NCBI GenBank assembly: GCA_001643675.2
Contig: LSRY02000025.1
Location: 808,001-872,000, forward strand
Direction: 5' to 3'
From: Monocercomonoides exilis
Lineage: Eukaryota > Preaxostyla > Oxymonadida > Polymastigidae
Length of the DNA stretch: 64,000 nucleotides
Every line of letters starts with the position of its first letter. Position 1 is the first letter of the stretch. Position numbers and translations under genes: made by a program. Below the pieces are notes generated by a model. It was not told where the DNA came from. It saw nothing but the letters and a program-made list of their open reading frames with translations, and made no database searches. This document shows positions 25,701 through 35,529 of the stretch, one piece after another.

Positions 25701-26801
25701 ATTGAGGATTCGCCTTTGACTTCTCTTTGCAGCTCCTTTTTGGATGTGTCGGTGGTGTGGTGGGGAGCAGTCATGTGGATCACTTTTTGCTCGATGAACA
25801 GCTGCTTCCGCTCGATCAGAAAGATCTTGCTGTCGAACAGGTCATCGCCCACGTGCTGGTAGCCAACCCACTTTTGCACAGCTCTTCCTAGCGCATACTG
25901 CTCGATGCAGAACGTAGATGAAGGGGAGGTTGGCAAAGGATCTGGATACTTGGCAAATGGCTCGGGTTCAATCCATTCACGCCATTCTGCCTCCCACTTC
26001 GCAAAAAATTCGCGTATAATAGCGGTGCGAAATAGCATGTAGCTGGCTTGTGGTACGAAACTATCAAGTTTTGAGTGCAACAATTTTGAAAAAAAAAATG
26101 ATCGAATATAAAAAAAAAAATATTGAAGGTAATACCATTTTGATTCTCCGTCAATCCAATTGCGCCTGAATTCTGGATTCGAATTTACATGATCAGACAG
26201 CAACGCCATTTCACGAGACGAATGGAAAAATTCTTCTGAAAACGTGTTTAAACTTTTCAAAATAACTGTATCGCTGTCAACCCAAATAATTGGATCATAT
26301 TCCGTCGAAAATTCCGCAATATCCAATTTGTACTATTTGTTTAAAAGTTAAATAATAAGGTTTAGACAAATATATGAGAATTATCGAGAAATTATTGATT
26401 GAGTTAAATATGCAATGTTCACACTTGTGTTGGGTACCATTTCTCAAAATGAGAAATTCCCTGTTTAAAGTGGATAGTCTTTGCTTGGGGAAACGCTGAT
26501 ATTATTCGACTTTGCAGATCTGCGAAAGGTTTGTCACTTGGAATAATTACCCCAATATTACAATTCATTGTAGTTTTTATCAATGACGTGATAGCGTTAA
26601 AAGTCATTTCAGAATCTACAAAATTTTCAATTAAAAAAAATGAGAATAATTGAGCAAACATTTCGGGCTACCATCGAAAATAAAGCAATATATAGGATTG
26701 AAGGGCATTGAGCAATTATTCTTGTCAAGTTCTACTGAGTAGAAAATCTTAACTTGATGTTTTCCTTCTTCTACTGGAATATACCGAAGATACGCCCAAT
26801 C
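12116..26801 (-). CDS. Glycosyltransferase fused to a giant Ser-rich low-complexity region (5' end unresolved)
   Basis: The exons are read by frame and splice sites: 26801-26672, 26615-26425, 26332-26136 and 26060-12116. The introns are 26616-26671 (56 nt), 26333-26424 (92 nt) and a probable in-frame 75-nt intron 26061-26135 that otherwise reads as Phe-rich sequence. The joined N-terminal part reads like a GT-A nucleotide-sugar transferase: YKLDIAEF then IIWVDSDT, the DxD-type metal and sugar-nucleotide motif, followed by PQASYMLFR and CIEQYALGR. About 200 residues later it becomes more than 4,400 residues of low complexity: poly-Ser (TCT/TCC runs), Thr, Pro, Asn, Gln, His, Glu and Lys runs, without a stop until TAA at 12116. 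No ATG lies in frame upstream of the AG|GATTGG acceptor at 26802, so a first exon is missing; ATG at about 26968 (MFLILCF, then GTATCC) is a speculative candidate. The acceptor substrate is unknown. Confidence 0.7.
26061..26135 (-). other. Probable 75-nt in-frame intron in the glycosyltransferase
   Basis: GTATTACC at the 5' end and TTGATAG at the 3' end bound 75 nt (divisible by three) made mostly of T-tracts. Removing it joins ...DGESKC to FVPQASYMLFR and deletes an implausible Phe/Tyr-rich stretch. Size and borders match the other introns in the window. Confidence 0.6.
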
Positions 26802-26871
26802 CTTGATTATAAAAAATAATTATTGATCAATAGATATTATTTTGATTATTCGGTAATATTTATTTGCAAAA

Positions 26872-27652
26872 ATGTCTATTGGTGTAATCGAGATGGACGT
26901 GTGCAAATAGAAAATTTATTTATTTTAATTTAAATATATTTAGGATACAAAACAAAGAATTAGAAACATTCTAGAAAAAGAAAAAGAATTGAGAAAAGAA
27001 TCACAGCAAAATGGTTATTCTGATGGAAGTAATATTCACAAGTCAGTTGTTAACCCCAAGCCTATATCCGTGGCAGATAGGATTTATGCTGTTTTTATCT
27101 GTTTTGTTGCCTTCCTTTTGTTCAAATATACGAATTATCTCGATGTCGTTATGCATGATGAACGAATAAATAGGTATGATTATTCCTTAATTAGCTTTTT
27201 TATTTTCTTTTTTAAAATATTTTTTTAACTTTTTTCTGTTTTCAGATTTTGGATGAAAGCTGCTGAATTCAGTTTATCTGTATTTTTATGTTGTGCTTTC
27301 TATATTATGTTTAAGTCACATGACGCAAGAAAACTTCCACTAAATGTTTGCATTTTACATTTAAAACTTTATTTGTTTTATTCCGGCTGTTTTCTCTTCA
27401 TTTTTATTGTGATTATTTAAAGCAATATTCCGCAAGACATCCAAAAATGATACCTTTTGCATCATGTTGGATGGTTGCAACTATAATTTTGTACATCATC
27501 GCGCATTGGAATGCATATTCATTTTTGTGTGAACTTTTTTTTCAAATTTTTTTATATTGTAACTTACAAAACTTTCTTTTAGTTCGATTCTTATTGTTTT
27601 CGGATGGTGTTATTTAATTATTCACGCAGCATATTTATTGCCTGATTGGTAA
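26872..27652 (+). CDS. TMEM128: TMEM128-like four-helix membrane protein
   Basis: Five exons rebuilt from splice sites: 26872-26898, 26944-27173, 27246-27345, 27423-27526 and 27583-27652. The introns are 45, 72, 77 and 56 nt. The sum is 531 nt, giving 176 residues from ATG to TAA. Four hydrophobic segments lie at about 51-72, 90-108, 130-147 and 151-172. The C-terminal half (YSARHPKMIP, IIAHWNAYSFF) resembles the TMEM128 family, which has four TM helices, about 165 residues and a conserved YP.LIP...ALW..WSFF pattern; that comparison is from memory. The function of TMEM128 is not well defined (endomembrane protein). The start lies head-to-head with the glycosyltransferase gene, about 70 bp from its first recognised exon, so the two may share a promoter region or overlap. 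Confidence 0.75.
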
Positions 27653-28238
27653 TTTTTTCCCCAACTTATCAACGCTTCGATTTGGATTTTCGTTGATCGC
27701 TTCTGATCATAATTTTTTGTGAATGTGTTTGAGTGAAAATTATTTCCATTAAGCTTTTTTTATTCAAAGTCATTTTTGAAAAAATTAATTTTTAAGAAAA
27801 GAACATTCCCTTATCATTTTCTTCGAAAGGCAAAAATCTTTAAACAAAAAATTTCTCCAGCACTATTTGAAATTATAAACACTCTGTTATTTGGAGTTGC
27901 GAGGTGAAAAAACGATGAAAATGAAGTTTGAAGAAACTTTTTTGAACATAACACAAAATCATGTATTATTGAATTAGAGCTCATGAAGAAGAAGAAGAAG
28001 AATATTAAGAGAAGAATAAGTAGTAGCAAGATAAGAAAAAGCTAGAATTTTAGTACTCGTCTCCTCTCAATAAAAAAACAAAACAATTTTTATTTTCAAA
28101 AATAATTTAAAAATACAACAGAAAACATTTCTTTTTTCTTTCTCTTTTTTTTTTCAGTTGATGTTGTTGTCTGCTTCAAAATTTTCTTTTGAAATATCTT
28201 CCACTCTGAATCTTTTTCTATACTCAAGCACAAAGGTT
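27653..28238. other. AT-rich convergent intergenic spacer
   Basis: It lies between the TAA of the TMEM128-like gene and the TAA of the minus-strand peptidase. Short T-rich frames exist but none is supported by family resemblance or splice signals. A GAA run sits near 27985-28000. Nothing else is seen. Confidence 0.5.
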
Positions 28239-30426
28239 TTACATATACTTCCCTGTTCTCTTCGCAAGAGGCAGAGGTCCATCAAACGTGTGTTTCTTTT
28301 GGCTCAGGACGCTCTTCTTCAGATAAGAATAGTCCTTTCCTGAGTACTTGTACGACATGGATGCATAGCTGCTGTCTGCCCACTCGATGTCAAAGTAGTT
28401 CGCATTCCACGTCTCTCCATAGCGTGTCACTGTGCCCATGACATCATACGGCCTTTGAATGAGCATTCACAGAAAAAGAATATATTTGACAAAAATAAAT
28501 AAATAAATAAAAAGGAAAAAATGATTCATTTGAAAGTTTCGGTGAAAATATAAAATATATGTGTATATATTCTTTGAATCATCATCAATAAATATTTGAA
28601 AAAAGTGGAGGAAAAAAAAATCACCAATTTCTTTTTCATCTCTTTTCATTTTTTGTCTCAAAAGCACACATCCAATAGTAACCACAGTTATCCTTATCAT
28701 TAGCCAAAAAGTCGAGCTGTGACTTGAGCGGCTGGAAGGCGTCTGCCACCATCGACGGCGGCACCTCTCTCAGAGTGAATGTTCCAGCAGTCTTTCCGTC
28801 TGATTTCTGGATCGTCACAAACTTCGCTGTGACAAGGCTGTTGGTGTCGTGTGTGAATGAATCGAGGAAGTAGCGATACTTCGTGGTGTCGCACTTGTAG
28901 CGAGAAGCGTTGTGGCACTCAAACTCAAACGGCTGGCGCAGCACACGAAGAAGCTCGTCAGCATACTCTTTCTTCAGACACATCTCAACAGATTTCTCTT
29001 CGTTGCTGGCACTGTTGCTTGTGCTGTTTCCGTTCTGCTTCATGGCTTCTCTCTTCTCCTTCACGAACCTTTCTCTCATCTCATTCGCCATCTTCTTCTC
29101 AGCACGTCCCATGTTCTTCATTTGCGTGGGGCCAGCCTGCAGGTCTGTGCAGCTCATCCAATTCTCTGGGTTACCTGGGTTGGGGCAGATGTACCGCTCG
29201 TCCCATGTGGAGATCTCCCCGAGCCAATACCCCAGCGAATGGGAGCCTCTGCCTCCTCGAGTCAGATGCGATGCAGGGTCCCACGGATAGAGCTGGTCGT
29301 GCCAGCTGTTCTTGATGGCAAACCCTCCTTTCTCTCCGTGGAGCGTGATCCACTCGTCGTTGTAGCCCACCATCTGCATCGCATGCCCGCCTTCTGCCAC
29401 AAAGTGGGTGTTCAAATACCACTCTCCGTCCATGTTGTACCCAGGCTGCTCAGTTCGCAGGCACAAATCATCCTCTGCGTGCTTTGTCACAAATGCCGGG
29501 CACTTCACTCGATCTTTCCATACTCCACACAGTGGCGAATAATCTCCACCTGCCTTTTGATCGTCTTTGTAGCACGGGATGTAATACACATTCGTCCATA
29601 CATCGGTGCTAAATGCCAGTGCCATATCTTTCTCGCGCATCAACTCCTTTGCGTCATCAATATCGTAAACAGTTTTCATATCAACGATATTAAATTTTAT
29701 TGGGTTCTTCTTGGACTTTATTGCTTTATCGAGATCATCGCATTTCCACTCGTCTTCGTCTTCTGGAAGATATGGACATAATGATTCTGGAAACAGTTTA
29801 TCATATAATTCTGGAAGATAATATAACTACAAATTCAATTTGAAAAAATTCATTATATTCAATAAAAACAAGAATCCAATACCCATGCAGGTTCTCCACC
29901 AGCAGTTGTGTTCATTTCTGGTCCGGCTTGTAGTTCTTTACAAACAGCATAATTTTTTGGATCTTGGCAAGCCTTTACTATCGAAATTCCAAAAGCTTGA
30001 ATCGAAAAAGGAACGTATTGGTCCTCTTTTAAAAAGCCTTTTAGTATTCCATTTCTTCGATAAGATTGCTCTAATGGCCCAACGAGCCCATGAACCCTTT
30101 TTGAATCATTTAAAAATTTCAAAGTTTATTAAAAAATTATTCTTGAAGAATAAAAAAATCGCAAACCAACAGGTTCCTCTATTTTCCTGAAATGTTTCTG
30201 GAGGAGGGAAGCTTGTTGCATATTTATGCTTGGGCCAATAGCGAGATGACACTACTGGCGTCTCTGGTTGAGTAGTATACACAAAAGCTGAAACAACCAC
30301 AGTGGCAATTCCAAGAATTAAAATTGCTACCAGAAAAATAATTGTGATAAATTTAAATATAGGATTTTTTTCTGGCTCTTTTTGCAGTTGTTTATAATCG
30401 ATTTCTTTCTCACTGGTTGTGTACAT
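28239..30426 (-). CDS. Membrane-anchored papain-family (C1) cysteine peptidase
   Basis: Four exons: 30426-30167, 30096-29883, 29826-28670 and 28452-28239. The introns are 70, 56 and 217 nt, and the total is 1,845 nt (614 residues). Residues 24-50 form a hydrophobic helix after a charged N-terminus, as in a type II signal anchor. The active-site block Q-ENRGTCW (Gln80, Cys86) is completed across intron 1 (TGTTG|GTTTGC...AAG|GGTTCAT), giving CWVHGLVGPLEQSY. The catalytic His306 lies in EGGHAMQMVGYND and Asn331 in FAIKNSW. Between the anchor and the Cys block there are only about 30 residues, so no I29-type propeptide is visible. About 280 residues follow the Asn block and match nothing I know. 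The likely role is lysosomal or surface proteolysis. The last intron (GTGTGC donor) is longer than the others and its borders are the least certain. Confidence 0.85.
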
Positions 30427-30619
30427 TAAATAAAATACTGATCTTAAACATCATATGTATGTTTTTCTTTCTCATGAACATGAATCATATTTATTCATGT
30501 GAAACAAAAGTTTTTGATTGTATGCAAATTGGTTATAAAAGATTTGATATTTTTGCTTTATTCATTATTCTTTTCAGATCAAAAATTGTTTTTTGATCAC
30601 TTGCTCATTCTTGTTTCAC

Positions 30620-32203
30620 ATGTCTATTCAGAGCTCAACATCCGCAGAATCTTCCATTCTCTATCAGTCAAATGATGCAGAAGAAGTTAATCCTTCTGAA
30701 TCTCCACTTCCAGCATCAAATGCACTATTTTTCCATCCAAATTCAAGGCAATTTCTTGATCAACAAGTTTCAAGAAGATTGCATGCTCAACATTCTGGGT
30801 CAGCATTTTTTGCACATCCCACATTCGAATTACGGACAACTTCTGAATGTGTTTGAATCTTATTTTTAATGATCTTTTTCGAGACTAATTTCTCTATTTA
30901 TTGGTGGATCGACATAAAATTATTCTTAATTTATTAGAAAAGGAGAAGAAAGAGATATGCTGTTGTTGCAATTAGTGATTCGTTGACAGATATTGTTATG
31001 AATGTCAGTGAAGCTCAGCTTGCATCTTTGGGTTTAACAAAAGGAGCATCATTTCCAATTGATGATGAAGTTACAAAAAAAATATTAAATCTTATGGAAA
31101 CTGTTCAAACCTCAAAGCATTCTGGTGGATCTCCAACAAATACAATTTTTTCTTGCTCAAGTCTTGGTCTCAAATGCGCTTATGTTGGATGTGTCGGAAA
31201 TGATGATAATGGTTATGATTATATAAACTCTTTACGAACAAATGACATTGATACCTATGTTTCCATTAAAAAGGGTAATTCGGCTGTATGCTACACTTTT
31301 ATTACTCCTGACGGACAGAGATCTTTTGGCTTGGATTTCGGAGTTACAAAGCAACTTGAGGAATATGAAATTCTTCATTCTCTGATAGAAGAAGCCCAAT
31401 TTCTTCATTTTTCTGCTTATGAACTTCGTGGCGATACGTCAATGAGCAAAGCGACGATGCATGCAGTGGAGCATGCCAGAGAAAATGGCACACAAATTAG
31501 CATTGATATGGGAGATGCATTTTTGATTGAAACTTGTTTCGACAAGCTTATGGAACTATTTCAGACTCCTGTTGACATTATATTTGCAAACGAAGAAGAA
31601 GCAAACGCGTTATGCAAAATTCTTAAGGAAAAAAGGCCGGAATTGTTTAAAAGCCCAGTGATGATTCCACAATCGTCTGATTCTCAAAAAAAGACTTTTC
31701 AGGAGCAGGAAGCAAAAGAATCTTCAAGTTCCTCTTCGTCTTTGATCACTCCAACTCCCGTTCATCCTGATGAACAGTCGTCAAGCTCCTCTGCGTCTCA
31801 GACTTCTCCATCTCTTCAACCGTCTGCTTCTTCAAATTTGCTTGCATCTGTGTCTCCATCGCTTTCTTCATCCTCCACTACTGAGCTTCCAACAATTCCT
31901 GAAGATTATATGCAGCTCCTCCGTTTCTGTCAGTTACTCATTGTGAAGTTCGGAGAAAAAGGATCTGTTGCAATCCGCCGTAAAGATCGGAAAATCGCTT
32001 ATTGCCCTGCTTACAAAGTCGATTGCGTCAGAGACACCAATGGAGCTGGAGATAATTTCCAAGCCGGTTTCTTTTATGGATATTTCAGAGCTCTTAGTTT
32101 GCCTACGTCGTTGAAGATTGGAAGTTTCTTGGCTTCAAAGGTTATTGGAAGAGGAGGAGCACAACCTTCAGTGCAAATCTCTGGAATCGAGTATTTAATC
32201 TAA
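30620..32203 (+). CDS. PfkB-family carbohydrate/nucleoside kinase (adenosine-kinase-like)
   Basis: Two exons, 30620-30850 and 30938-32203, with an 87-nt intron (GTTTGA...TTATTAG); 498 residues from the first ATG. PfkB features: GGSPTNTIFSCSSLG early, the YVGCVGNDDNG block, and signature 2, DTNGAGDNFQAGFFYG, near residue 443, which holds the catalytic Asp and the anion hole. The order matches ATP-dependent ribokinase/adenosine-kinase proteins, and the N-terminal GGSxxN pattern favours the adenosine-kinase-like branch; the substrate cannot be fixed. Residues about 323-399 (SSSSSSLITPTP... to ELPTIPED) are a Ser/Pro-rich insertion between the ATP-binding strands, which makes the protein longer than the usual 310-360 residues. 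The N-terminal about 60 residues are disordered-looking. Confidence 0.85.
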
Positions 32204-32777
32204 GCGAAAAAACAAGGAAAAATATTTGGCAGATAAAAAGTTAATACGTGATAGATGGTTATGTGTATTTATTTTGAGGATACGAAATAGCAATTTCGTT
32301 TACAAATCAATTTGTTTTTGCTTCTTTCAAAATAATTTAAAAAATGCATTTTATTCCATGTTTTCTTTTCTTTTTAATTTTCAATTTGAACTTATTTTCG
32401 TTTTTATGAAGTTTTCGAGTTAGAAGGAGAAAGTTTTGTAAGGAAGTCTATTAATCGAAGATTTTAGGATGTGGAGAATAATTTGGAGAAAACTATTTTT
32501 TTTATTGATTTTTGGTCATGTGCAACGAGATCACTTTTTATATTAAGTAGTTTAATTTGTATGCATGACATTCTCTGTGTCTACACTCTCAATCCTTCTT
32601 CTCTATTTACATTTTTCATACATATAACATTTTATTAAGGGTATAATTTTGTTATATTCCTAAATAATATTTATATAGCACTTAAAATAAATAAAATAAT
32701 ATGGTGGTGTGTTTTAAATTTCACAAAAGGCGAAAAAATCTGATAAACTTAGTAAAAATTCCCTTAGGGTTTGATCA
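32204..32777. other. AT-rich spacer between PfkB kinase and ELP3
   Basis: Contains the 3' flank of the kinase gene and the upstream region of ELP3. No coding exon, RNA gene or repeat is recognised. CCCTTAGGG at 32761-32769 is a 9-base near-palindrome just before the ELP3 ATG, of unknown meaning. Confidence 0.5.
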
Positions 32778-35529
32778 ATGATACGTATCCATAATAAAAT
32801 AATGAACAAAGAGCAAAATAAAATCAAGGGTATTTCGGAAATAGTAAAGGAAATCGTTGATTTGTACAATCAAGGAAAAGATATAGATCAATATTCTATC
32901 GTTTCTCGGATATGCGGTTTGTATACAGTTTGTTATTAAAGGAAAATGCGTTTTGTAATATATTTGTACAAAAACAAATTTGCTAAAAAATGTTTATCAA
33001 ATTGACTCCAATACCAGGAAAATACAGTATATCTGTACCAAAATTCACAGATATTATATTGGCAATACCTGATGATTATAGGTTTATTTTTTTTTCTTTT
33101 TGGCGAATGTTTTCTTTGACTTTTCAATAGAGAAAAAATATTACCAATTCTTAAAGTGAAGCCTGTTCGAACAGCATCTGGAGTTTGTCTTTTTAATAAT
33201 TTTTCTGCAATTTAATCTTTTATGTCATCTTTTGTTAAGATTGCTGCTGTTGCTGTTATGTGCAAGCCTCATAGATGTCCTCACATAGAAAGAGACGGTC
33301 ATTCATGCGTTTATTGTCCAGGAGGATTAGATTCTGATTTTGAATATTCTCCTCAATCTTACACTGGATATGAACCGACAACAATGAGAGCAATTCGAGC
33401 AAGATATGATCCATTCATTCAAACAAAGATGAGACTTGAGCAATTTGAACGATTGGGGCATAACACAGAGAAGGTGGAATTTATAGTTATGGGAGGTACA
33501 TTCATGAGTTTAACAACTGAGTATAGAGCACAATTTATACAAGCTCTTCACGATGCTCTATCTGGTCACACATCAACAAGCCTTGAAGAATCTGTGATGT
33601 TTTCAGAGCATTCAACTCATAAATGTGTTGGTATCACTATTGAAACAAGGCCAGATTATTGTCATGAAAATCACATCGATGATATGCTTAGCTATGGTAT
33701 TTGCTTTTTTTAAAAATATTAATAATTGTTGATTTTTGATTTCTACTTTTTTGTAAACGTAACAAATAGGATGCACAAGATTAGAGATAGGAATGCAATC
33801 TGTTTTTGAAGATGTTGTTAAATCAGTGAATCGGTTTGATAAAATTTTTTCATAAAAATAACCTAATTCGAAATTATTCTTTATCAATTATTATTTTTTC
33901 CAAAACCGTTTCTTATTTTTTAGAGGTCATACAATTGCAGATGTTATTGATTGCTTTCGTTTGTGCAAAGATGCTGGATACAAAGTTGTGGCTCACTTGA
34001 TGCCAAACCTTCCAGGTGTTAGCTTTGATAGAGATGTCGAAACATTCAGAGTATGTGCATCGCTATATCTCTTTTTCAATATATTTCTTACAAAAAACGT
34101 TCACATATCTTTTCATAATTACCTTTTTTGCAATTCATTTATTTCGTTTCAAATAAATTGCATGTCATTTGTCAACTTCAATGCAGATTCTTGCAGAAAA
34201 CCCTGATTTTCGACCTGATGGCCTGAAAATCTACCCCACATTGGTAATGAGAGGAACTGTGCTGTATGATGACTGGAAGACAAGGAAATATCGTTCGTAT
34301 CATCCAGGCGATCTGATCGATCTTCTGGCGCGAATGCTCTCCTTTGTGCCTCCTTGGGTCAGAGTGTACAGAATTCAGAGGTTTGTGCTGATGTGGAACC
34401 GATTGGTTTAACGGTTATATGAGGTTGTATTGTAATTGATGTTTTAAAAAGAATATAAAAATTGAGAATTTTCAGAAGTTTTTTTGAACAAAACTTTTTA
34501 TTGAATGCAATTTTTTTTTGTTTTAATTTTTATTTTTCATAATTTTCTAATTGAATTGTTCAGGGATATTCCAATGCCTCTTGTCACTTCAGGTGTTGAA
34601 GCAGGAAATCTTCGCGAAAAGGCGCTTAGACGAATGGAAGATTTTGGCTTAAGATGTCGAGATGTCAGGACAAGAGAAGTGGGAATTGTTGATATCCACA
34701 GCAGAGTTAAGCCGGAGAGGGTTGAATTGATCAGGAGAGATTACACTGCAAGCGACGGATGGGAAACATTCTTGGCGTATGAAGATCCTCAACAAGGTTT
34801 GCGAAGACAAGAAATAGAGTTTAAAAAAAGGAGATTTTTAGCTTTGCTTATTATTTTTGCACAATTCGTAATTTGGAACTTGATGCGAGTTTTTTATTAT
34901 TTTTTTCAAAATGTTGTCTATTACATATATATTTGCTTGGTTTTTTTTCTTTTATTTCAACATATTCTATTCATTCAGACATTTTGGTTGGTCTTCTTCG
35001 TCTGCGGAAATGTGCTTCAAGAACTTTTCGAAAAGAGCTAATAAGTGAAAAGAACATAAATGTCAAAACAAAAAAAGAACATTCCGTTAGCAATAAATCA
35101 ATGATGAATCTCACAAATTGTTGGGATGACAACGATTCAGAAGAAGAAATCGAGGAAGAAAATGAATATTTGAATGGCAACAAAATCTATGAAAACGAAA
35201 ACGGACTCGGAGTGGACGATGGCAATTCAATCAAAGCTGAATCTTCTTCGACAGATAAGCAGATTCCTTTTTCTTGTGAGCATGAGCCTCAGTCAATTGT
35301 GCGAGAGCTGCATGTTTATGGACAGGTTGTCTCAATTCACACAAGAGACACTAAGCAGTTTCAGCATCAAGGATACGGAATGCTCCTTATGGAAGAGGCA
35401 GAAAGAATCGCAAGGGAAGAACACGGATCAACCAGGCTTGCAGTGATAGCTGGTGTTGGCACAAGGGGATATTATAGAAGAATGGGATATGAATTAGAAG
35501 GTCCATATATGGTTAAATCGCTGGTTTGA
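32778..35529 (+). CDS. ELP3: Elongator complex protein 3 (radical-SAM tRNA uridine C5 modification, KAT-like domain)
   Basis: Nine exons: 32778-32916, 33018-33081, 33131-33182, 33240-33696, 33770-33833, 33924-34050, 34187-34380, 34564-34796 and 34979-35529. They sum to 1,881 nt (626 residues) with every phase closing. The radical-SAM cluster is C98-x9-C108-x2-C111 ([14 protein letters not shown]), followed by [52 protein letters not shown] and [10 protein letters not shown]. The acetyl-CoA-binding region is [22 protein letters not shown], ending [14 protein letters not shown]. This is the catalytic subunit of Elongator, modifying wobble uridine in tRNA. Oddity: residues about 463-545 are an acidic Asn/Ser-rich insertion ([13 protein letters not shown]) between the LLRLRKC block and IVRELHVYG, absent from typical about 550-residue ELP3. 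Introns are 48-183 nt with GTTTG/GTATG donors. Confidence 0.96.

Noticed and set aside
1792-35529. Alternative genetic code (TAA/TAG = Gln), known in some oxymonads
   Set aside because: The ELP3, TMEM128, PfkB and peptidase exons contain no in-frame TAA or TAG, and the genes end at TAA or TGA at the expected family positions.
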